From: Synechococcales cyanobacterium C42_A2020_086
Lineage (GTDB): Bacteria; Cyanobacteriota; Cyanobacteriia; Elainellales; Elainellaceae
Assembly: GCA_015272325.1 (NCBI GenBank)
Contig: JACYLU010000008.1
Location: forward strand, 1 to 64,000
Direction of reading: 5' to 3'
DNA: 64,000 bases
A model generated the notes under the pieces. It searched no databases and was not told the DNA's origin. It saw only the letters and a program-made list of their open reading frames with translations. Within the stretch, counting starts at the first letter, position 1, and each line of letters opens with the position of its first letter. Made by a program: the position numbers and the translations under genes. Positions 1 to 8,418 of this stretch are shown here, in pieces.

Positions 1-51
1 AGCCACACAGGAATTGGTCGTTCCTAAGTCAATCCCAACGACTTTTGCCAT
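1..51 (-). CDS. dnaK: DnaK (Hsp70) chaperone, N-terminal 17 codons only
   Basis: The complement of the first 51 bases reads MAKVVGIDLGTTNSCVA, the invariant start of bacterial Hsp70. The GIDLGTTNS stretch is the phosphate-1 loop of the ATPase domain. The rest of the gene lies beyond the left edge. It has the same orientation as the Hsp20 gene about 440 bp upstream, so this end of the window is a heat-shock locus. Cyanobacteria usually carry several dnaK paralogues, and 17 residues cannot say which one this is. Confidence 0.93.
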   Translation of the reverse strand, partial: MAKVVGIDLGTTNSCVA

Positions 52-491
52 CGTCTCCTCCACTGTTCCAAATGTCCCAAAACTGTTTATGGTGCTATCA
101 AGTACGGTGCTATCAAGACGGAGCTTGAAGAGCCTGAGTTCAGTTCTTCTGCAGTTAAAGTCGCTACGATGAACTGAATGGATTTCACAAGATAGCTAGA
201 CTGCAATAGCTTGTAGTTGCGGTTTCAGCTGTAATTCCTTCAGGTATGCTATAAGCAATAGTCCATATGATAGCCTGATGTCACCATATCAAGCGTCAAG
301 CATAACTGGAGATCACCATCCAACTTTGAATTTAGAGAATCAGCCTGTGAGAAAAGGGTAGAACCTAGTTCGGATTAATAGTTCAGATTAAATCAGATGC
401 AAGGGGATCGGTTTTTCAGATTAAAGAAGTTCCTGTTTCCTCTCCCCTTGTGTAGTCAATGGACAAATCACTCAGGATTGGCTGTTCTGAA
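52..491. other. Gap between hsp20 and dnaK
   Basis: No credible reading frame. The part nearest dnaK holds a 12-nt direct repeat (GGTGCTATCAAG at 91-102 and 106-117). I see no CIRCE-type inverted repeat (TTAGCACTC-N9-GAGTGCTAA) and no clear terminator. Confidence 0.5.
91..117. repeat. 12-nt direct repeat, 15-nt period, upstream of dnaK
   Basis: GGTGCTATCAAG occurs at 91-102 and again at 106-117, separated by TAC. It lies 40-65 bp upstream of the dnaK start, where promoter or operator elements would be expected. It belongs to the window-wide class of short adjacent duplications. Confidence 0.8.
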
Positions 492-932
492 TTAACCCAA
501 GTGAACTTTCACAACCTTGTTCTTTTCTTCTTCGGACTTCGGTAAGGTGAGTTTCAGAATGCCATCCTTGTATTCAGCCTGAACGTTATTGTTTTGTACA
601 CGTGCAGGCAGCGGGATCATGCGCTGGAACTTGCCATAGCGGAATTCCGTGCGGGTCATTCCCTGTTCTTCCGTTTTTGTTTCTGATTTTCGTTCGCCAG
701 TAATCGAAACAGACTCTGCCGATACCTGCACATCCAGATCTTTAGCATCTATGCCTGGAATCTCTAGCTTGAGATGAATTGCATCAGGGGTTTCTTCCAT
801 TTCGGCCGGGGGCACAAAGGCAATGCCATTACCAGTTTCGCGAACGGTTGGCATCAGCTCGTCAAACAGGCGATTCATTTGCCGTTGCAGTGTTTCAATT
901 TCCCGAAACGGTTCCCAACGAACGAGTGCCAT
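492..932 (-). CDS. hspA: Small heat-shock protein, Hsp20/alpha-crystallin family
   Basis: A 146-residue ATP-independent holdase that binds unfolding proteins and, in cyanobacteria, thylakoid membranes. The short N-terminal arm (MALVRWEPFREIETLQRQMN) is typical of cyanobacterial class A Hsp16-17. The alpha-crystallin domain spans about residues 40-140 and contains the hallmark GILKLTLPK near 125-133. Full length for the family. The start is well supported: AGGAGG sits 9 nt upstream of the ATG. It is followed in the same direction by dnaK. Confident on family; the hspA symbol is by homology. Confidence 0.95.
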   Translation of the reverse strand: MALVRWEPFREIETLQRQMNRLFDELMPTVRETGNGIAFVPPAEMEETPDAIHLKLEIPGIDAKDLDVQVSAESVSITGERKSETKTEEQGMTRTEFRYGKFQRMIPLPARVQNNNVQAEYKDGILKLTLPKSEEEKNKVVKVHLG

Positions 933-1307
933 AGGACTTTACCTCCTGTAATGAGTTACCTACTTGATGTTGAGTGAACTGTTTAACCTGAATATTTTGA
1001 TTGGCTGAGACAGATCACAGACCGATACTGGAGACAGGTTAGTTGAATCTGTAAGGCAGGCTTTAGCCTGTCACAGTTAAGGTCGTTACTACAAACATTG
1101 AATCTGCGCTAGTGCTGAAACGGGAAACAGATTTCTCCGCAGCCCTGCGAAGATTCAAGATTACAAGATTAAAAGTAGGAAAAAAATCTAAGGACTTTCT
1201 GAGGATCGGCTGGATCGACTCCATCGCTGATTAGAGTGGAGGGTGGGTGAGTCGCTGCTTTAGTCTGATCGTAGGAAAATAAAGGCTAGTAGAGTGGCAG
1301 CGGAACG
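933..1307. other. Divergent intergenic region, hsp20 / response regulator
   Basis: Carries the upstream regions of two divergent genes. No reading frame is supported. No CIRCE-like inverted repeat is seen upstream of hsp20, so HrcA control is not indicated here; other heat-shock elements cannot be judged by eye. Confidence 0.4.
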
Positions 1308-3170
1308 ATGAAACTGCTGATTATCGATGACGATCGCGAAACAACCTCCGCTCTGAGCGCTGTACTCACCGCCCACCAATTGACGGTAGACGTTGCGCCG
1401 GACGCTCAGACGGCACTGGCGCTGCTGCAAACCGTTCCCTACGATTTGATTGTGCTAGATGTGATATTGCCAGATGCAGACGGCATTTCCCTCTGTCGCA
1501 CGATTCGGCAACAGCATCAAACCGTCCCGATTTTGCTACTAACTGCCAAGGATGCCGTGAGCGATCGCGTGGCGGGGTTAGAAGCCGGAGCCGATGACTA
1601 TCTCACCAAACCCTACGATTCGGCAGAACTGCTAGCGCGGATTCGGGCATTGCTGCGGCGGGGCACAATACCGATCACCACCATCCTGACTTGGGGAGCC
1701 TTACAGCTAGACCCTCAAGCCTGCAAAGTCACCTATCAGGGCAATCCGATTAAGCTCACCCCTAAAGAATACAAGCTGCTGGAACTCTTCTTGCGCTATC
1801 CCCAACGCATTTTTGATCGCAAAGCCCTGCTCGATCACGTCTGGTCGATGGACGAATGCCCAGGGGAAGAAGCTGTGACTACCCAAATTCGGGGACTGCG
1901 CCGCAAGTTGGAAGTGGCTGGACTTCCCCATGACCCGATTGAAACGCTGTATGGATTGGGCTATCGCCTGCGAGCCTGGCAGCCAGATCCGTCTTCCCAG
2001 ATATCCCTCGGAGGCGAACAACTAGATGCGGAACAGCAGGACGCGATCGCCGATATTAGACAGATGTGGCAGGAGTTTCAAGGCCGACTCCAGGAGCAGC
2101 TCAGCCTGTTAGAAACAGCGATTCATAACCTGGAAACTCAAACCCTGACTCCTGCGCAGCAGCAGCAAGCACAAACCACAGCCCATCGGCTGATCGGTTC
2201 CCTCAGCGCCTACGGCTTATCCGAGGCTGCCCTCCTCGCCCGCCACATCGAGCGATCGTTCAAAGAGGCTCAAACCGATGCTCAACCGGCAACCGCCCCT
2301 GAATTAGCTGCTCTGCTACAGCAGCTTCGGCAAGCCAGTACCCAATCTCCCTTTGCCAGTTCTCCTCCAACCTCAACCCCATCCCATCCGCCGCTGACCC
2401 ACCGGATTTTGGCGATGACCCCTGATCCAGCCCTATTACAGCAACTCCAAACCGAAGCCCCCAGTTGGGGGTATGATCTGGAAACAGCAACCGACCTCAC
2501 CAGTGCCCGTCAGCAGCTTTTGACCCAAACGCCTGATGCTATCATTCTCGATCTGGACTACCCGGATACCAAAAAAACAGGACTGGACCTCCTGGCTCAG
2601 ATTAAACGCCTGGGTTCCACGCCGGTGCTGGTTTTGACCCAACAGGATGAGCTAAGTGAACGTATTGCCATTGCCCGCCTAGGAGCCGATGCCTGCTTAC
2701 AAAAACCCGCATCTCCTAGCGATGTATTTAGGATAATCAATCGCCTGCTGCACCGCTTTGATCCCATCACTGCCAAGCTGCTGATTGTAGACGACGATCC
2801 TGACTTGCTGGCGCGATTGCAGACTCAACTGCAACCCTGGGGGTTTCAAGTCACTGGGCTGAGTGATCCCAGCCAATTCTGGTCTGTGCTGCAAACCACT
2901 CGCCCCGACTTGCTGCTGTTAGATGTGGCCATGCCCAAATATAGCGGCATTGATCTGTGTCGGGTGGTTCGGTGCGATGCCCATTGGTACGCGCTGCCAA
3001 TTCTGTTCCTGTCTGCCCATGCCGAGGCAGATATCCTGCATCAAGCCCTATCGGTCGGAGCGGATGATTATGTCCTCAAACCGATTGCCGAATCCGATTT
3101 AATTCAGCGGATTTTGCAACGCCTGGGACGCCTGACTTCTGCTGAGAATACTAGCTCAAAAATTGGCTAA
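1308..3170 (+). CDS. Multi-domain response regulator REC-wHTH-HPt-REC-REC
   Basis: A 620-residue cytoplasmic phosphorelay protein. Residues 1-118 are a receiver with acidic pocket IIDDD, phospho-acceptor Asp51 and Lys101. Residues about 125-222 form an OmpR-type winged helix that should bind DNA. Residues about 240-330 look like a histidine phosphotransfer domain, with the candidate His293 in AHRLIGSLSAYGL. A second receiver (365-475) keeps Asp415 but lacks the N-terminal acidic pair (RILAMTPD), so it is probably degenerate. A third (488-615) keeps LIVDDD, Asp539 and the KP motif. A DNA-binding output placed before HPt and two receivers is uncommon. A histidine kinase follows on the same strand and is the likely partner. 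Confidence 0.9.
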   Translation: MKLLIIDDDRETTSALSAVLTAHQLTVDVAPDAQTALALLQTVPYDLIVLDVILPDADGISLCRTIRQQHQTVPILLLTAKDAVSDRVAGLEAGADDYLTKPYDSAELLARIRALLRRGTIPITTILTWGALQLDPQACKVTYQGNPIKLTPKEYKLLELFLRYPQRIFDRKALLDHVWSMDECPGEEAVTTQIRGLRRKLEVAGLPHDPIETLYGLGYRLRAWQPDPSSQISLGGEQLDAEQQDAIADIRQMWQEFQGRLQEQLSLLETAIHNLETQTLTPAQQQQAQTTAHRLIGSLSAYGLSEAALLARHIERSFKEAQTDAQPATAPELAALLQQLRQASTQSPFASSPPTSTPSHPPLTHRILAMTPDPALLQQLQTEAPSWGYDLETATDLTSARQQLLTQTPDAIILDLDYPDTKKTGLDLLAQIKRLGSTPVLVLTQQDELSERIAIARLGADACLQKPASPSDVFRIINRLLHRFDPITAKLLIVDDDPDLLARLQTQLQPWGFQVTGLSDPSQFWSVLQTTRPDLLLLDVAMPKYSGIDLCRVVRCDAHWYALPILFLSAHAEADILHQALSVGADDYVLKPIAESDLIQRILQRLGRLTSAENTSSKIG

Positions 3171-3273
3171 GGAAATAGGATGAATTCAACTGCTCTTTCT
3201 TCCATAAAGTTTAGCATCGATTGCAACAAACCCTTAGAAATATAGGAATAAGGATGTTATGACCTGAAATTTC

Positions 3274-3331
3274 ACCACAGAGGCACAGAGGGCATAGAGA
3301 GTTGCCTCTGTGTTCTCCGTGTCTCTGTGGT
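3274..3331. repeat. ACCACAGAG palindromic repeat, copy 1
   Basis: A 58-bp imperfect inverted repeat; the arms begin ACCACAGAGGCACAGAG and end CTCTGTGGT. It can form a long hairpin. The same element returns at 53587-53644 with identical length, at 54154-54208 degenerated, and as a half-site at 6182-6230. It lies between the multi-domain regulator and the histidine kinase. Confidence 0.9.
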
Positions 3332-3407
3332 AAAACTCTAAAGCACTTGCATATTTCAGCAGCGCTCCAGCGCAAACGACAAACCTGTCCATTTCAGGAG
3401 CAGCATC

Positions 3408-5597
3408 GTGTCTCAGGGGCGGTTTCATCTTCAGAAACGATTGGTGAATGCAGGATTGCTGGTTGCCATTCTGCTGCTTGGCAGTACTGGCGTTGTGGCG
3501 TTTCTCAATGCCCGCCAGTGGCAAACTACCCAAGCGCAAGTCCAGCACACCTACAACGTATTGCTGATCCTAGAGCGGACAAAAACAAACCTGAATGCTG
3601 CGGCGAAAGCACGGCGAGGCTATTGGCTGACTCAGGACATTGACTCTGATTCCAGAATCTTTTTGCAAGACTATCAAACCAGTATCCAACAGACTCAGCA
3701 AACCCTAACTCAACTCCAACAGTTGACGGCAGACCACCCAGCCCAGCAAGCTCGCCTGCAAGAAATCAACACCCTCTGGCGGCAATATCAGGCACTCCAC
3801 CAATCCCAAATCGAGCCATCTCCAGCCGAGAGTCAACCTGAAGCACAATTCTCCACCGAAGACGCTGGGCGAACGTCTTTAGTTCAAGTCCCTGATCGCC
3901 TCCAGCAACAACTCTTTGCCCTGCTCGACCAAATGGGCGCCACCGAGGAACAATTGCTGGAACAGCGCACTGCCGCCACCGCCCGACTCACGCGCACGTC
4001 CAACCATATTCTGGCAATCGCCTATGGCTTGAGTCTGGTGTCCCTGGGAACTATTTATGGGTTGTTGCGACGAGAAGCTAGAAAACGACAGCAGGCTGAG
4101 GCCAATCTCCGCCGCAGCAAACACAAATTTCAGTCTGTGTTTGATGAGCTATACGAATTTGCCGAACTGTTAACACCAGACGGAACCTTGCTTGAAATCA
4201 ATCAGGCACCCCTCGCCTTTGCTCAAGTTGCACGAGAAGACGTCTTAGGCAAACCCTTCTGGGAATTCCCCCTTTGGCAGCAGAGTCCTGAATTAACTGA
4301 GATTGCCAAAACGGCGGTTGGTCAAGCTGCAGCAGGGCACTTCTTCCGCACCGAAGTCACCTTCAAGAGCACTACTGGCCAACCTCATACGTTTGATATA
4401 TCGGTAAAACCCATTTATCGGTCTCAGTCTGAGCAGGTGATGTGGTTAATTGCCGAAGGACGAGACATCACCACCCAGGTACAATTACGGAACGCGCTAC
4501 GGCAGGAACGCAATCGATCGCTTCAGCTCATTAACGGCAGTGTAGACGGCATTGCTGCGTTTGATGAGAACGGTATTTGTACCGTATGGAATCCGGCAAT
4601 GGAGACCCTGACAGGTATTCCCCGAGATCGCGCCATCGGGCACCGTGGGATGGACATTTTTCGTTTCCTCCTGCCAGATTCCTTGCTTCAGCACCTGCAT
4701 TTGGGTACGACGGATACGGTGACGGCGTTCGATTTTTCCCATCCCCAGAATGGACAAATCCGATTGATTGAAGCCTGCTACTCACCTTTACACAACGGCA
4801 GCACGACCGTAACCGGGGGATTAATTGTTTTGCGCGATGTCACCCGACAGCGGGAACTGGAGCGGCTCAAACGAGAATTCATCTCCATCATCAGCCACGA
4901 AATTCGCACGCCCCTGTCTTCCATTCGCGGCGCTTTGGGATTGGTGGCTGAGGGCATCTTAGATGACGATCCCCAAACGGCTAAGGAAATGGTGAATATT
5001 GCCAATAACAACATCGAGCGGTTGGTGAGACTGGTCAACGACATTCTGGCACTGAATCGCCTGGAATCGGGACAAGTGGACTTGAAATTTCAGTGGTGTC
5101 CGGTGACTTCCCTGGTGCAGCAAGCCTTTTCCAGTGTTGAAGCTCTCGCCACTGCCCATCAGATTCGCCTGGAGGCAACCGTACCCGATGATCTTTGGGT
5201 CTGGGCTGATCCCGATTGGCTGGTACAGGTTCTGGTCAACCTGATCAACAACGCTATCAAATTCTCTCCATCCCAAACCGCGATTGCCGTCACCGCAGAA
5301 GCCCTTGCCTCTGAATCCATGATTCAATTTTCTGTCGCCGATCAGGGACGCGGCATCCCGGCAGATAAGTTGCAAACCATCTTTGGCCGCTTCCAGCAGG
5401 TCGATGCATCCGACTCTCGCCAAAAGGGAGGAACCGGCTTAGGTCTGGCGATCTGTCGCCTGATTGTGCAACAGCATGGCGGGCACATCTGGGCAGAGAG
5501 TGAACTGGGCAAAGGCAGTACTTTTTACTTCACATTGCCCTATCCAGAGCAGAAGAAGACAGAAACAAGAGAGCAGAGGGAAGGTTGTTTGAGTTAG
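3408..5597 (+). CDS. Membrane sensor histidine kinase (CHASE3-like, 2xPAS, HisKA, HATPase)
   Basis: 729 residues. TM1 (about 12-33) and TM2 (about 199-221) bracket a helical extracytoplasmic sensor resembling CHASE3. Two PAS domains follow (about 240-355 and 365-480). The H-box is at 491-510 with phospho-acceptor His497 in SHEIRTPLSS. The ATPase shows the N box NLINNAIKF (611-619), G1 DQGRGIP (about 646-652) and G2 GGTGLGLAI (about 674-682), so all catalytic motifs are present. The start is a GTG chosen because it gives a short cytoplasmic tail before TM1; no strong ribosome-binding site is visible. It probably phosphorylates the upstream multi-domain regulator and perhaps the two stand-alone receivers downstream. 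Confidence 0.9.
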   Translation: MSQGRFHLQKRLVNAGLLVAILLLGSTGVVAFLNARQWQTTQAQVQHTYNVLLILERTKTNLNAAAKARRGYWLTQDIDSDSRIFLQDYQTSIQQTQQTLTQLQQLTADHPAQQARLQEINTLWRQYQALHQSQIEPSPAESQPEAQFSTEDAGRTSLVQVPDRLQQQLFALLDQMGATEEQLLEQRTAATARLTRTSNHILAIAYGLSLVSLGTIYGLLRREARKRQQAEANLRRSKHKFQSVFDELYEFAELLTPDGTLLEINQAPLAFAQVAREDVLGKPFWEFPLWQQSPELTEIAKTAVGQAAAGHFFRTEVTFKSTTGQPHTFDISVKPIYRSQSEQVMWLIAEGRDITTQVQLRNALRQERNRSLQLINGSVDGIAAFDENGICTVWNPAMETLTGIPRDRAIGHRGMDIFRFLLPDSLLQHLHLGTTDTVTAFDFSHPQNGQIRLIEACYSPLHNGSTTVTGGLIVLRDVTRQRELERLKREFISIISHEIRTPLSSIRGALGLVAEGILDDDPQTAKEMVNIANNNIERLVRLVNDILALNRLESGQVDLKFQWCPVTSLVQQAFSSVEALATAHQIRLEATVPDDLWVWADPDWLVQVLVNLINNAIKFSPSQTAIAVTAEALASESMIQFSVADQGRGIPADKLQTIFGRFQQVDASDSRQKGGTGLGLAICRLIVQQHGGHIWAESELGKGSTFYFTLPYPEQKKTETREQREGCLS

Positions 5598-5660
5598 AGC
5601 GTTGAGTGATTTACCTATTAACGTGAGTTCGGCGATGTTATCTGTCAGTGTCATTCAGCT

Positions 5661-5908
5661 TCAACTTGACTTCAACCAACCCAATAATTGCTCTACAGTC
5701 AACGCCAAATCAGCCCCAGGCAGACAGGGAAGCCAGGCATCACCCGTCAATTCATCGGGTAAGCAATCTGGACGATAAACCAACACCACCCGCTCATCGG
5801 GATCAATCAGCCAACCCATTTGCTCTCCGTGGCGCAGGCTATGCAAAATATTGCGAGTCACCCTCATTTGACCCTGCTCCGGAGATAAAATCTCAATCAT
5901 CCAGGCAG
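5661..5908 (-). pseudogene. C-terminal fragment of a Uma2-family (DUF820) protein
   Basis: About 80 residues match the C-terminal half of the cyanobacterial Uma2/DUF820 restriction-endonuclease-fold family: WMIEILSPEQGQMRVTRNIL, then GWLIDPDERVVLVY. Full proteins are about 180-200 residues; the N-terminal half with the first catalytic acidic residue is missing. The frame stays open further upstream (LNLLGFLSFAPAW) but no longer resembles the family, suggesting a join near 5905. Probably non-functional. These genes are multicopy and decay often in cyanobacteria. Confidence 0.75.
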
Positions 5909-6367
5909 GTGCAAAACTCAGGAATCCTAATAAATTGAGCAGCCTGGCGTGAAATACGCTCTGTTTTGTTGGGAATGCCGTATTTTCAAAAGATTTTACT
6001 GCCTGCCAAGATAAAACTTGGAGTCATGCCTTTGCTGATTGTTTGTACTCCGTTTTGAAATAGAGTGGTTGCGTAGTAATTAGGGATGAACGGATTTCTC
6101 TGTCCCCGAAAGAGCAATACAGCAAACCGATTACCTATATCTGCATGTATCTCTCCTCTGTCAGAGAGGTTTGTTGAAAAATGAACCACAGAGAACACGG
6201 AGAACACAGAGAAGGAACACAAAGAGGTAAAGAGAAGAAGCTGATGTGACGGGGATTGATAATTTTACCTCTATTGTATGGAACTAGCCTGTTCGATTGT
6301 GCTCTGGCAGAGGAGTTGGGATAAGGGCAGGACTCCACGATCTCAACAAGGAGTATTTCAATATGCT
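5909..6367. other. Debris-like gap with half copy of the ACCACAGAG repeat
   Basis: Between the Uma2 fragment and the next regulator. Positions 6182-6230 hold ACCACAGAGAACACGGAGAA followed by a further CACAGAG match, one arm of the palindromic repeat without its partner. Short open frames here look like repeat translation, not genes. Confidence 0.5.
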
Positions 6368-6769
6368 ATGCCCAATTCCAATCGCTGCATCTTACTGATT
6401 GATGATGAACCTGATCTCTGTCGGATTGTTAAAGTCACCCTGGAACGTCTCAAAGGCTGGACAATTTTGACCGCCAATACAGGGCAGACCGGTTTCGCCA
6501 TTGCCCAAACCCAGCCGCTAGATGCGATTTTGCTCGACTTGAGCCTACCCGATGGTAATGGACTGGAGTGGCTGCAAATCCTGAAAGCGAATTCAGTGAC
6601 GCGATTGATTCCGGTGATTCTATTCACAGCCAGTGACCCCACCGACCTAACTGACCCAACCTCCACAAATGATTTGGAGATAGATTGCTCTGATATTGCA
6701 GGAGTCATCCTCAAACCCTTTAACGTCTTACAGCTCGCCGAGCAAATCATTACCCAACTCCACTGGTAA
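6368..6769 (+). CDS. Single-domain response regulator (CheY-like receiver)
   Basis: 133 residues containing only a receiver. The acidic pair is in ILLIDDEPD, the phospho-acceptor Asp is in AILLDLSLPDG, and the switch Lys is in ILKPFNV. The start is set at the ATG at 6368, preceded by AAGGAG about 14 nt upstream; frames further upstream lack similarity. With no output domain it probably acts by protein contact or as a phosphate shuttle for the neighbouring kinase. An insertion-like loop (SDPTDLTDPTSTNDLEIDCS) precedes the Lys segment. Confidence 0.88.
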   Translation: MPNSNRCILLIDDEPDLCRIVKVTLERLKGWTILTANTGQTGFAIAQTQPLDAILLDLSLPDGNGLEWLQILKANSVTRLIPVILFTASDPTDLTDPTSTNDLEIDCSDIAGVILKPFNVLQLAEQIITQLHW

Positions 6770-7143
6770 ATCGGGTTCGTAGTTCGTGGTAACAACTTCA
6801 GTCGTTGCAAACCATCCCTGTCCCCGACCGAAAGATGCCATACACTCCCCGAAGTGAACGGCAACCTGACTCTCCTCAGCGTTTCCTTAGAATTTTGTTC
6901 TCCAATGGGGAGTAAAACCTGCACTGATTGTGCCGTCTATCTTCCAGGGTGCTTAGCCTATCTCTCTGAATCTCTTGAGGGAGCGGCTTGCTTGTAGAGT
7001 ACTTTATCCCCCTTCAAGGGGAGATGAACTGTTTGCGTAGTACCACAGTAGAAACGCCAAAATTGATACACTTAAACGGTTGAGCCAGCATTACAACCTA
7101 ATCAAGGGTCAGTGGGTACAAGACCTCTCAGTGCAGGAGTGTA
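6770..7143. other. Gap between two receiver genes, with a short protein-like remnant
   Basis: From about 7039 to 7190 one forward frame reads YHSRNAKIDTLKRLSQHYNL, then about 30 more sensible residues, before a stop overlapping the start of the next gene. It has no start codon and I cannot assign it; it may be the 3' end of a lost gene. The rest shows nothing I recognise. Confidence 0.3.
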
Positions 7144-7590
7144 GTGGTGTTCTCAAAACTTGGATCGATGCGGCAACAGAACATGATTGATTCGTCGGTG
7201 ACAACCATTCCAGCCGCAAGGCGCATCCTATTTGTGGATGATGAGTTTGATGTGCGGCGCGTCGTGCAAACCTGTTTGGAAAAAATCGCCCACTGGACGG
7301 TAATTGTGGCAGAGTCCGGGGAAGATGGGCTGCACAAAGCTAGGACAGAAAATCCCGATGCAATCGTTCTAGATGTGATGATGCCAGGAATGGATGGCTA
7401 CCAGTTCCTCCATGCTTTACTGGCTCAACCAGAGACGCAATCGATTCCAGTTGTATTACTAACTGCTAAGGCAGATTCCCTGGAATTGCGGCAGTATGAA
7501 GCCCTGGGAATCAAAGGCTTGATTGGTAAACCCTTTAACCCCCTGACCCTGCATCGGGAAATTGCTGCTTGCTTGAACTGGGTTATTTGA
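7144..7590 (+). CDS. Single-domain response regulator (CheY-like receiver)
   Basis: About 148 residues. Receiver motifs: RILFVDDEFDVRR (acidic pair), AIVLDVMMPGMDGY (phospho-acceptor Asp), LIGKPFNPL (Lys). AGGAG at 7135-7139 suits the paired GTG codons at 7144/7147; the ATGs at 7168 and 7183 have poorer sites, so the start is uncertain within 13 codons. It is a paralogue of the regulator at 6368 (shared GWTI/HWTV and GKPFN/LKPFN segments). No DNA-binding output; probably part of the same phosphorelay. Confidence 0.86.
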   Translation: MVFSKLGSMRQQNMIDSSVTTIPAARRILFVDDEFDVRRVVQTCLEKIAHWTVIVAESGEDGLHKARTENPDAIVLDVMMPGMDGYQFLHALLAQPETQSIPVVLLTAKADSLELRQYEALGIKGLIGKPFNPLTLHREIAACLNWVI

Positions 7591-8100
7591 TGGGCGTTGC
7601 TGAATAGGACTATGATTCACTGAGGGACAGGGACCTCAGCAAACTTGAGGTAGTGTAGTCGCAATCGAATCGAGTGCTTCAGCATCTCTACGGACTTGGA
7701 ATAGCACAACGTCTTGCAATGCAAGCAAGCCAGGTAGTGTCGCATAGAGCTTCGCTCCGCCAAAGGCGTACGCGTGTTTTCTCCCTCCACTCGCGTCATC
7801 TAGGTCACAGATAATTTTGTTTACCTCTTTGCTTGCCGTTCTTACTGATACTGGTTGAACCACATTCGGGACACTGCCTTGGTCTCACCCTGCTTTCATA
7901 CTTTGATTATGCAACGCCTCATTGATTTCGTGCTTGACCCATTGAAGCAGCTTCAAGACGGCATAGCGCTCTAGCTGATTTACTATTTCAACTATTTCAT
8001 ACTAATTTCAACTTTTAATTCTGAATTGGATTCTAGAACTGTAGCGAGTTCATTTATGTCTAAGATTTTCTCAGTTTCTTAGAATGAAATCATTCATCAA
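7591..8100. other. Gap with insertion-sequence debris
   Basis: Contains the transposase zinc-ribbon remnant (7805-7888). Upstream of it on the minus strand an open stretch (VLKLLQWVKHEINEALHNQS, ending near 7890) may be part of the same decayed element. Nothing else recognised. Confidence 0.45.
7805..7888 (-). pseudogene. Transposase N-terminal zinc-ribbon remnant (IS1-like)
   Basis: A 27-codon frame reads CPECGSTSISKNGKQRGKQN, then YL and stop. This CPxCxS-x-KNGxxxGKQNY pattern is the zinc ribbon that opens IS1-type transposases (InsA-like). The second Cys pair and the whole DDE domain are missing, so it cannot be functional. It marks an old insertion next to the two-component cluster. Confidence 0.65.
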
Positions 8101-8331
8101 GTGAAGCTATCTTGTCAGATTCCAGCTGTGCTAGAAAGCATCATTTCCCGTAAAATCATTGCTGCAACTGCTCAAGAAATGGGGATTAGAGTAGAACCTT
8201 CTGAACTTCAGCACGCTGCCGATCAGATCCGTTTAGCAAATCGGCTGCAAAAAGCTGAACATACCTGGCATTGGCTCCAGAAGCACCATTTGTCTCTAGA
8301 TGATTTTGAAGAACTTGCGCAGGCCAACTAA
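8101..8331 (+). CDS. Short protein equal to the N-domain of a PpiC/SurA-like peptidyl-prolyl isomerase
   Basis: 76 residues with a GTG start. KLSCQIPAVLESIISRKIIA, followed by QLQ/ELQ-type helices and LANRLQKAEHTWHWLQKHHLS with DDFEEL, matches the helical N-terminal domain of cyanobacterial PpiC-type isomerases of about 250 residues. It stops exactly where the parvulin rotamase domain should start. It could be a truncated gene or a stand-alone chaperone-like variant. No strong ribosome-binding site is seen. Debris just upstream favours truncation. Confidence 0.6.
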   Translation: MKLSCQIPAVLESIISRKIIAATAQEMGIRVEPSELQHAADQIRLANRLQKAEHTWHWLQKHHLSLDDFEELAQAN

Positions 8332-8418
8332 GTCTTCTGAAAAAAAGACAGTGCAAACCCAAAAGTAAATCTACATTGAATGAGTGAGATATGGAGTGGT
8401 GAATGAGGCACAAGCCTG

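Noticed and set aside
3234-3548. Minus-strand frame reading HRDTENTEATLYALCASVV
   Set aside because: This is translation of the ACCACAGAG repeat, overlapping the histidine kinase start. The same peptide appears at every copy of the repeat.
5986-6222. 78-codon minus-strand frame
   Set aside because: Begins in the ACCACAGAG half-repeat (FSVFSVFSVV) and joins unassigned sequence; no support as a gene.
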